DNA from: Agaricus subrufescens
Lineage: Eukaryota; Basidiomycota; Agaricomycetes; Agaricales; Agaricaceae
Length of the DNA: 43,136 nt
Reading direction: 5' to 3'
NCBI GenBank assembly: GCA_029945375.1
Contig: JAQOTE010000023.1
Coordinates: 1 to 43,136 of the forward strand
Shown in pieces: positions 34,901-43,136 of this stretch. The notes beneath the pieces are model-generated. The model had not been told where the DNA came from. It made no database searches and saw nothing but the letters and a program-made list of their open reading frames with translations. Numbering within the stretch: the first letter of the stretch is position 1; every line of letters begins with the position of its first letter. A program made the translations under genes and the position numbers.

Positions 34901-37690
34901 TTAACCTTATTGCTGAAACATTTCATCCCACCCATCCCAAAGCCACCCCTGGGTCGAGATTCATGGATATCCATCACAACAAACTCACCCTCACCCTCCC
35001 CCCTCCATCCCTCACGGCACCCAGAGAAGTCATTGAAGCGCATCATGAACTCATGAACAAGATCATCTCCTCCCCCAAAGATCACTCCATATGCACTATC
35101 ATGAGCGGCAAAAAACAAAAAGAAGACTCAGGTGACCCGTCCCTCCCCCTCCACTTCCACACCACCTACTCCATCACTCACAAAGGGTCACTGATCTACT
35201 CTAAAACCTTACCAGCTGGTAGACGCACCTCAATTGCTAATGCTCACACATGGGCTGCTATCATGGCCATCACCAAAATCATGGAACACCTACGTCTACA
35301 CCCTGGCCACAGCGTCAAACACGTCCAACTCCTATCACCGTGCGTCCCAGTCCTCAGAGGACACATCTTCAACAGCACATCCCATAAAGGCCGCTCAATC
35401 AATATTGCTCTTGCCGGAGCTCTCAGCAACTTGGTGGATGTCGCCCCACATATTCACATATCCATCATGGGCTTTCGGGCTGCCAGCATGCCCAAATGCC
35501 CCCACAAATCATTCGAGTGCAGATGCGCCTCTTGCATCGCCAAGTGCACTGCCACGTCAGCTAGACATGCCACTTTTGATCACAAAACCGTTTTTCCCCC
35601 CTCCCAAACCCTTCAGAAACGGCACTTCTCCATAGAAAACGAAGCCCACACCCAATGGATATCGGACTTCCTTAACCCCAAATCCGGTTTCTACAAAGGG
35701 CGAAAATTCCTTCCCATGATGGATGGCGAGTCCGATGACCACCTTGCCCCCAGCACGCATGGCAACGGCCCCTGGATGGGCACTTATCAATTCTCCACAG
35801 CCATGTCATCCACCCAACTATACGCTAGATTTTGCCAAGCAGTCACAAATCACACCCCCATCGGGGAGTACTGGCAACGGTTCTTCTCCAATACACACCC
35901 CCCCCCATCCATCACATGCCCGGGTCATAGCCACATCATCAAAACGAGGCAACACATTCTTAATGAATGTTCCTGGTATGCCAGGTGCATTGACCACGAC
36001 TACACCTAAATCGAGGACATCATCCTATTCCTCATCAACAACCCCAAGGCTTTCTCTTTCCAAGGCCCCTCACGCCCCAGGAAAGAGGAAGACGAGTGGA
36101 GCGTTCATGTTGAATACATGCACCGCTGATACGGCCCGCACCGTTTTACGTGTAGAAATGTACTAGCTAGTATTTACAAGGGTATAACACCCACTAGCTA
36201 AGGTGCAGGGTCAGAACCTAACCATCTCTCGACACCTCAATAGTATATCTCGTAGTCTAATAAATCTGCCTTGACTCTTATACGGGAAAACTGTACCGTG
36301 TAAGGCAAATATAGTCACTAGCTACCAGGAATGATCCGAGTAGAGGCATTAGATCTGGTGGTGACAACTAGTTAGGCCGAAATACGACAGTGACGCTCTA
36401 GCTACCTAGACGAAACATCGATTTATGCTTAGCAAAACTACAGATCACTCCTCCAGAGATATACTATTTGAAGCAGTTGACCCGCAGAAGACATCGGCTT
36501 GGACAGGGAACGGCTATCATGCAAACTAGCGAGCTGAAATCCCATCAGATTATCGTAGACCCACTAGCTAGCCAGACATATCACCAATTAGGATTCTCAT
36601 CACATATCGATAACGAATCTGAATGGATAGAACATTCAGCCAAGCGGCCTTCAGCATTCTGAAACCTGACAACGTACCCATGTGGATGCCAGGGGTAGCA
36701 CAATGAGGACTAGCTACCATTGTTAGTTGGAAGGGGTAAGGTGCTAAGCGATGTCAGGCAGCACCTGCTCCAACCATGATGATTGGTGCAGATAGGATCT
36801 ATCCGTACCCTCAGCCCAGTCCATATGATACCCTTAGTAATAGTAGAACTACTTTGTTAATATTTGTACACATAATGTGAATATAAAAACCCTCTAGCTA
36901 GCGTCAAGAAAGGCAAGCAATCTCCTGCCCACGTCTAGCTTTGAGGATCGTGATTTATAAAGTAGCGATCTAATAAGTGAATAACAACTAGCTTGCGAGA
37001 GAGCTTCTAGAAAAACTCAGACTAGTTCAGCAGTTCACGTCGGGCAATTTACCCGTTCAGAGAATTCACTAAGTTGCTAGTGATACAATAGTTTAAAAGA
37101 CTAGCTAGGCTACCATTTGCAACATATCCAGCAGAGGTGTGAAGTGATTGCTAGCAGGTTGTAATTGCGGAGGTCGGTGGATAACTGGCGGGATTAGATC
37201 ATCGCAGCTCCACATTAAACATCATTGGTGCGACTTAGCTTGGCTACAACGCAGTAGCTAGGTTCAAAGTTCGTGGCAGCCAACCAGCCCGTTCGTAGCT
37301 AGAACAAGTTTGAGGATTCTTTTATTTGGAATTCCTTCTTTATTAACTTTAACTTCGAAATAACCTTTTCTCTCGAATATCTCCCCACGAACTTGCATTT
37401 ACGAGTACTAGTTAGTGAAGTGTGGTGTGTTTATTAAACTAGCTACACCCTTAACGTTTCATTTACTACCTCTACACCGCCTCAGAAATTACTGGCGCAG
37501 TCTTCTGGGCCTTAACCCAATCCTGCACTCCAATCCCATCTTCATCCGAGAAAAGCCGGGCCCCACTTTTGCCTACCTATTCATCCCAGTCACCATCGTC
37601 CACTTGGACAAACTCGTAGAAATCTGCCCCATCCCCATGGCAGATTTTGACACTTTCCATGAAGCTAGGGGTGGCAACCCCATGGCTTAG
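31952..37690 (+). pseudogene. LINE copy 1 ORF2: endonuclease and reverse transcriptase, broken
   Basis: An open frame of 963 codons (31952-34843) holds an APE-type endonuclease (QEPGW ~52, GDFN ~175, SDH ~265). The reverse transcriptase follows, with APGPDH ~495, a KPNKP...LLNTTSKLFEKII block, DIAQFFPSLNH, GQGSALLPILS and YVDD at ~729. Motifs needed for catalysis are present. The frame is lost at about 34830 and resumes at 34963-36009 with an RNase-H-like fold lacking obvious catalytic acids, then an HILNECSWY motif. TAA at 36007-36009 breaks it again. The last ~70 codons resume after the inserted LTR (37477-37690). The LTR sits exactly between MHR and LRNYW. Confidence 0.78.
36127..37476 (+). 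mobile_element. Solo LTR (LTR3) inserted in LINE copy 1
   Basis: 1350 bp, same family as LTR1 and LTR2, with the 4-bp target duplication CCGC (36123-36126 and 37477-37480). The match extends by CA because the LTR also ends in CA. There is no internal region, so the element was probably lost by LTR-LTR recombination. Several CpG sites seen in LTR1 are TG or CA here. Confidence 0.88.
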
Positions 37691-38147
37691 GCTTTACCAA
37701 GTTGCGAATAGGGCAGTCGAGGAAGGTCCCTATTGGCTTGGCAGTCTTCAGACCGTGCCAACCTTATTCAGGTCCTGAACAGGTAATTGGTTCCTAACTG
37801 TCCTGAATCCCCTTGAGCATGCTCAAAACCCCGTCTCGGTCTTGGTCTCCAGTTTGATTCCCATTTTTTTCACTCTCTCTACATGCATCTCATGATACTG
37901 TCATGTATTTATACACTAAACCTCTTTTTCTTCTCTGTTTGCTCACACTTCTATATGTCGCTCAAGGCCCATATATATACTGTCTGTGGTTTGTCATCTT
38001 GAGTTGTATTTTCATTTATTTTCTTCTCTTGTTTGTTGATTGGGGCTATTGTCTTAATACCTTTTTTCCTGACCTCCGGTCAGGAGTGCTACTCGATTGG
38101 GCAGCGCTTAATAAAATTTGATTTAAAAAAAAAAAAAAGAAAAAAAC
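37691..38147 (+). other. LINE copy 1 3' UTR and poly(A) tail
   Basis: It is homologous to the minus strand of 40428-39981. Its sequence GAATAGGGCAGTC...CCTATTGG matches GCAAATAGGGCAGTCAAGG there. It ends in AATAAAATTTGATT followed by an A-rich tail. Confidence 0.7.
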
Positions 38148-38353
38148 CTAAATGTAAATTGTGTGATGAAACCTGATTACTTATAAAAAGATTTAAAACT
38201 TACCATGCATTGTTCTTCCACTCATTTACATGAAAGCAGGTTTTATCTTGCCACAGTGGAATAAAGAAACATTCTCCTGGTTGAAGATAGAGCTCAACAC
38301 CCTGCAAAACATCTCCTTTGAGTTCAAATTTCATCATGTGCTGCTCATATCAC

Positions 38354-38607
38354 TTAGCAAAATATTTAGATAATTTCTCAAAAATTATCTAAATATTATT
38401 GAGATATTATGCTATTTTTTATTTAAATAATTTCTGGGATGTTATGTAAATATTATGTAAATGTTATTGAAATATTATTGAAAGATTCACAATTATTTTA
38501 TTTACATAATATTTACATAACATCCCAGAAATTATTTAAATAAAAAATAGCATAATATTTCAATAATATTTAGATGATTTCTCAAAAATTATTTAAATAT
38601 TTTGTTA
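38354..38607. repeat. MITE-like palindromic repeat, copy 1
   Basis: Terminal inverted repeat TTAGCAAAATATTTAGATAATTT... ends as AAATATTTTGTTA. Nested internal arms (TTTCTGGGATGTTATGTAAATA and its complement) make most of the 254 bp foldable. It is AT-rich and non-coding. Confidence 0.65.
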
Positions 38608-38816
38608 CTGAATAATAGTGTGAATAAATAATAATTAATTACTTTATAGTTAGGGTTAGGCCCATCAACTAGCAAAAAATTACACATATTGAACCATATG
38701 ATGAATAATTGTCACAATAAAAGGTAAAGACCACTAAAATATCAAATATAGAAAGTAAAAGTGAATGAAAACTATCTAAGAAAACTTCATAATATAGGCC
38801 AACACAGATCCATCAC

Positions 38817-39045
38817 TAGCAAAATATTTAAATATTATGCTATTTTTTATTTAAACAGTTTCTGGGATGTTATGTAAATATTATGTAAATATTATTGAGA
38901 TATTATTGAAAGATTCACAATTATTTTAATGATATTTCAATAATATTTACATAATATTTACATAACATCCTAGAACTTATTTAAATAAAAAGTTGTATAA
39001 CATTTAAATAATATTTAGATAATTTCTTGAAATTATCTAAATATA
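38817..39045. repeat. MITE-like palindromic repeat, copy 2
   Basis: It has the same internal arms (CTGGGATGTTATGTAAATATTATG and complement) and the TAGCAAAATATTTAAATATTATG left end. The outer left stem is shortened and the right end decayed. Confidence 0.55.
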
Positions 39046-39595
39046 CAAATCTAAATCTACACTATAAGCTGAAAAGCAGAAGGCATACTATACAGTATAT
39101 ACATAAGAATAACAAAGGATGATAATAATAGATAAATAATGTGCCAGAACAAACACAAAATGCTAACAAGAAAGAATATAGCTAAAAAAACAAATATGAA
39201 ACACTTAACACAAATGAATGAAAACTAATGCACCTTTTGAGTTTTAAAGCATTTAAGCACATTCACCCTATTACTACTACATCTACATAATAAAAGAAAA
39301 ATATCAAGATCTTTCAATGCTCACATTGCTTTCTGTACAGTTAGTCTATTGTTTTTATAGAGGCAGTGATCATACTCTAATATACCTCTAGGCTACCACA
39401 AAAGTTTAGTGGAGGGAGTTTTTTATCCCTCTTGCCTGAAACTGAATTGTTGACAACAAAAGCCATGTAGTCTGACATATCATGAATGCTCAGTAGAGGT
39501 CAGGATGATAGTTTTGAAGCCATAAATTGCAGCAAGGGAGGGAAAGCTGGTATCCCAGAGTATATTGGCTACTTTTATGCAACTGGGAGATAGTA

Positions 39596-39833
39596 TTAGC
39601 AAAATATTTAGATAATTTTCCAGAAATTATCTAAATATTATTTAAATATTATGCTAGTTTTTATTTAGATAATTTCTGGAATGTTATGAAAATATCATGG
39701 AAATATTATTGAAATAATTGTGAATCTAAATAAATATTTCAATAATATCCCAGAAATTATCTAAATAAAAAATAGCATAATATTTAAATAATATTTAGAT
39801 AATTTCTCAAAAATTATTCAAATATTTTGCTAA
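39596..39833. repeat. MITE-like palindromic repeat, copy 3
   Basis: 238 bp with the best-kept ends, TTAGCAAAATATTTAGATAATTTT and its near-perfect complement ending TTTTGCTAA. Taking TAGC...GCTA as the ends, copies 1 and 3 have 2-bp flanking matches (CT and AT); this is tentative. Confidence 0.65.
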
Positions 39834-40428
39834 TGTATTCTAAAAGTCTTAGTAGGAAAATATCTTCACAATATTTAACAACATCTGGACATTCATGACT
39901 ATCCATATAGACACCTTTATGAAGGGTTTTTTATGTCCAACCCAATCTGACTTGCTTACAAAGTAGATTTGTGAACAGAGTTTTTTTTTTTTTTTTTGAA
40001 TCAAATTTTATTATAGCACTGCCTGTTAGCATAGCACTCTTAGCTAGAGGCTAGGAAAAGGAGTATCTAAGACAAAGCCCAAAGCAACAAGAAAGAGAAA
40101 AATAAATGAAAAGGGAGATGTAGAGACACAAACACAACAAGCCAATCAGAAATTGGTACATAGCCTGGAGTGACATATAAAAGCATGGGGAGCTAGAGAG
40201 TTAGAGTATACATACAGGACCATATCATGAGACACATGTGATAAGAGAGGAAAAGATAGATGAAAAGAGGAGATGAACTGAGCCAAGTCCAAAACCAAAA
40301 CAGGGAAGTTTATGTAAGATAGGAGAGTCAGGGACCACTTTTATTCTTACCTCAAGGGTGACATGATCTTATAATCACTAGACCAATAGGAACCTGCCTT
40401 GACTGCCCTATTTGCAATCTAGTAAAGT

Positions 40429-43136
40429 CTAGGCCCAGAGGTTGCCACCTCTGGCCTCTCTAGTAATCTGATCTGGATGGACAAACAGATTGTTGAGGTT
40501 GTTTGTCATGTCTTCAACAGATATGGGGATGATGTCAATGTCGCCATTGAGGTGGACTACAACTCTGGGGACAAGAAGCTGAGAGATTGTTGTTACAGCC
40601 CCAGCTGTTTTACATGTGAAAATGTACATTTAATGTGGCTAGGTGTATGTATTAGGCTTGAGAACGAGTAATTGATCACCCCATTAGTAATGAGATCAGT
40701 TGAGGGCATGTGTAAAGACAGGGTGAACTAGGAATCAGTCAAGATTGCATCTGCAATTCCTAGCAGGAAAACTGTACTGTTAGGGAAAATATAATCGTGT
40801 TTGAGGACTTTAAAACAGAAGTCTCGAGGCTGAGTCTAGGGAGACTTGATTGTGAATTATCATCAAGGCTGGCTATGGGATGGCTTGAGGACTTAGTGGA
40901 GCACAGTTCCTTTAGCGGACCTTATGCTAGACTAAATCTATAACTACTACCTGCCTAATATGGAAAGGCTAGGAAGTAGGTGATCCACACATGTTGAGAC
41001 TGAAAAAACTGAAGCAGGACTGTCGGAATTATTGGTCGAGACTCAGGATCGGGTAGCAATGCTGATAATCTCAAAGCAACTGGAGGCGAGACAGAAATTT
41101 GGTCTAATCAAGGACATCTTATTGACGGATCAATCAGTGGGGGATGAGTCTCGAGGGTTCCTAGACTAAGGTCTAGGGTTGGAACCTTGCTAGCCAATGA
41201 AGAGCGAGGGATTAGGCAAGTGCAATGTTCGGTCGAGGAGACTGAATAGTCAAGACTGTTGATTGGTGGAGAAAGATGAGTCAAGGAGACTATACCCATT
41301 CAGCGCTGGATACAGACTTGGTTATTTGTTTCATATTTGTTTATTTTGTCTCAGTTTTTTGTTGTGTATCATATATAGTCGCCAGTCGAGGACAAGGTTC
41401 GGCATCGAATCTTTGCCCAAGCGCTGTGTGAGTGAAATTGAGTTTGGTTAAACTTCGCAGTGTTCTAAGCATTTCTTAAAGTTCTTTCTCAACTCGGAAG
41501 GACTTTGTTCTGCTCAAGAGAGTATCTTCACTGGTCTAATAGGACCACAATAGCATTTGGTGCTAGCTCAACTTGTCTTGCAGTCTGTCTTGAAGTACAA
41601 AGGCAGGTCAAGGCTCTCCAAGTTTGTTGAGGCATCACTAGGGCGGACTTGCTACCCCTCCTAGATAGGTGTCTAACCCACCCTATTGAGGACAGTCATT
41701 GCAAGCTTAGCCACTTGTCGCGAAGGTTCTAATTGAAACAGCACAGGTCTGGAAGAGGTCTCTATTCAGTTGAGACTTGTTTCACATTTCTATTCTACCC
41801 CTATTTTCATTTAATACTTAATTGAGACTCTTACTTTCACTTTCTTTCTGATTTATTCTCCCCACAAACCACACTTGAGACTTGGTGTATTTCAAAGGGT
41901 TGCATTCACATTCAATCTTATATTTTATATTTTAATATTTTAATATTTTATCTTTCCACATTCACACCGATCTAGTCTCTTCATTGTTGGGGAAGGTTTT
42001 TCACCAATGAAAATGGGTAAAGGGGATGGTTCAAAGCCTAGGGTGCAACTGTGGTGATCTCAGAGGTGATGCGTGTATTCCATATATTTCTTCCACTCAC
42101 ATTTGTCCTTCCTGGGGCAAGAGGGGCCCTGGAAGGAGAAAGCTTTGGGGTTACCAATGAGGAACAAGATCATGCCTTCAATCCTACAATAGTCATAGTT
42201 GATGTGTCAGGCATACCAGGGGCACTCATTGAGGATGTGTTTTCTGGTTTCCAAGGTATGGAGGTGTCCAGGGCATGATGTGTCTGGGGAAGAGTCAACT
42301 TTAGAAAAGAATTGTTTGTGGTAGTCTCCAATAGGGGTGTGATTAGAGATAGTGCAACAAAATGTGGCATATAATTGTGGCAATTCTGTGGCTGTGGTAA
42401 AGAAGTACATGCCCATCCATGAGCCATTACTGCAGGTGGATGGGGAGAGGTGTTCTTTAGAGGAGCCATTGGTGAGGGGGAGGAAGCAGCAGCCTTGGAA
42501 GAATTTGGATGTGGGGTTAGAGAATTCCATGTTCCACTGGACAAGGGTGGCTTTCTCAATCTTGTGATATCTCTTGTGTAAGGTTTGAGACTGAGGGAAG
42601 GCAGTTTTTCCAGTGAAGGTAGCTTTAGAAGTGATAGAGGCTGTGTTCTTGGCAATGCATGATGCACAGCCTTGGTTATAGGGTTTATGAGTACATTGGG
42701 GCATGCTGGTGTAGCAGTACCCTGAGAAGGTGATGTGGATGTTGGGAATGTTTTTGATGAGGTTGCATAGGGCTCTGGCAAGAGTGATGTTGAGAGAGCT
42801 GCCTTTGTGGGATGAGGAGTTGTAAAGGTGGCTCAATATGGTGGTGATGGCAGGGGTAAGGATATGTATGTGTTGGACTTTGTGGGAGAGGGTGGATAGA
42901 AGGTGTTTGTGTATTTTGGTGGCAGCTATGATGGCTGCCCAGACATGAGCATTAGCAATAGATATGTGTCTACCTGTGGGTAATGTTTTGGAGTATATGG
43001 TGGATGTGGAGTGAGTGATGGAGTATGCTGCATGGTGATGGAGGGGGGTGTTAGGGTCATCATCTTCACCTTTCTTTTGGAGTTTGCTGGTGGTGACAGT
43101 GCATATGGAGTGGGGCTCAGGGGAGGATATGATTTT
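40429..43136 (-). pseudogene. LINE copy 2 ORF2 C-terminal part, interrupted
   Basis: From the window edge the minus frame is open to a TGA at 42206-42204. It aligns along its length with copy 1 residues from KIISSP to HILNECPWYA, including TSHKG/SSHKG, CASCIAK and SNHTPIGDY. Copy 1 has AGG at the TGA position. Coding similarity continues past the stop, then LTR4 interrupts it, and the end resumes at 40586-40429 (REARGGNLWA against HEARGGNPMA in copy 1). Reverse transcriptase would lie beyond the window. Confidence 0.75.
40591..41983 (+). mobile_element. Divergent solo LTR (LTR4) inserted in LINE copy 2
   Basis: 1393 bp, starting TGTTACAGCCCCAGCTGTTTTACATG and ending TCTTCA. A 4-bp target duplication TTGT flanks it (40587-40590, 41984-41987). 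The start aligns with LTR1, and most differences are CG in LTR1 against TG or CA here. Later blocks also align, such as GGAAAACTGTAC and CTCCCCAC(A/G)AAC. It is an older relative of the Ty3-type LTRs. Confidence 0.75.

Larger units (their letters stand above)
29095..38147 (+). mobile_element. LINE (non-LTR retrotransposon), copy 1
   Basis: It starts abruptly at the LTR2 boundary within ORF1. It contains a Gag-like ORF1 with zinc knuckles, ORF2 with endonuclease and reverse transcriptase, a 3' UTR and AATAAA plus poly(A) at 38124-38147. A solo LTR interrupts ORF2 at 36127-37476. The coding strand is strikingly C-rich and G-poor. Frameshifts and stops in both ORFs make it non-functional. The architecture is L1/Tad-like; the clade is not determined. 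Confidence 0.85.
38148..39980. other. AT-rich, CpG-poor spacer between tail-to-tail LINEs
   Basis: No gene is supported. Apart from three MITE-like palindromes it holds unique-looking AT-rich DNA with almost no CG dinucleotides. Confidence 0.5.
39981..43136 (-). mobile_element. LINE copy 2 (minus strand, 5' part beyond window)
   Basis: It starts with a 17-T run at 39981-39997 (poly(A) on the minus strand) beside a TTTTATTAT polyadenylation signal. Its 3' UTR and ORF2 C-terminus are homologous to copy 1. It is strongly CpG-depleted and interrupted by LTR4. It lies tail to tail with copy 1. Confidence 0.82.

Noticed and set aside
36007..36009. Stop as natural end of LINE ORF2
   Set aside because: Coding similarity to copy 2 continues through it and resumes after the LTR to about 37690.
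37903..38121. 72-codon hydrophobic frame
   Set aside because: It lies in the LINE 3' UTR and has no counterpart in copy 2.
38354..39833. CRISPR-like or tandem repeat array
   Set aside because: The repeats are long AT-rich inverted repeats at irregular spacing in a eukaryotic context, not short direct repeats with spacers.
38148..43136. Repeat-induced point mutation (RIP) as cause of the AT bias
   Set aside because: The changes visible in LTR4 against LTR1 are at CpG sites rather than the CpA context typical of ascomycete RIP, so methylation decay fits better.
1..43136. tRNA or rRNA genes
   Set aside because: No cloverleaf with A and B boxes or conserved rRNA stretch was recognised by eye; a covariance-model scan would settle this.

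Overview
The window looks like an Agaricomycete (mushroom-forming basidiomycete) chromosome. Coding sequence is split by many 46-65 nt introns with GT(R)NGT donors and CTRAY branch points. The recognisable proteins are fungal, and the second half is packed with Ty3-type LTR and LINE retrotransposons. All calls were made by reading the sequence; no database search was run.

1-11.6 kb is a compact, conserved host gene block. It holds the 5' part of a CSC1/DUF221-like membrane protein gene (minus), SLY1 (plus), a mitochondrial Bax-inhibitor/GHITM-type gene (minus), a TBL1/Sif2-like LisH-WD40 co-repressor gene (minus) and a DCAF11/LEC14B-like WD40 gene (plus). All five splice into unbroken frames. 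Two pairs are head to head (107 bp and 216 bp between start codons) and one pair converges with 76 bp between stops.

11.6-14.8 kb is the transition to accessory DNA. It has a gene-poor stretch with an inverted-repeat cluster, then a 7-exon gene of unknown function whose 5' end is cut off by an LTR.

14.8-29.1 kb is a very large (14.3 kb) Ty3-type element with 1.35 kb LTRs. Its sense strand carries gag, pro and pol in three frames, joined by two apparent -1 frameshift sites that each abut the upstream stop codon. Between pol and the 3' LTR lie two intact, intron-containing genes on the opposite strand, each with a TATA box just upstream. One encodes a Cys-rich, acidic-tailed, possibly DNA-binding protein. 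Antisense orientation would hide these introns from splicing of the sense genomic RNA, so they can survive retrotransposition. This is the most interesting system in the window. The two LTRs differ in one block and have unlike flanks, so the element may be a recombinant.

29.1-43.1 kb is a repeat graveyard. A LINE (plus) has a decayed ORF1 and an ORF2 with endonuclease and reverse transcriptase motifs; a solo LTR of the same Ty3 family interrupts its end (TSD CCGC). After its poly(A) come 1.8 kb of AT-rich DNA with three related palindromic MITE-like repeats. A second, older, CpG-depleted LINE copy then runs in from the right edge on the minus strand, and it is interrupted by a divergent relative of the same LTR (TSD TTGT).
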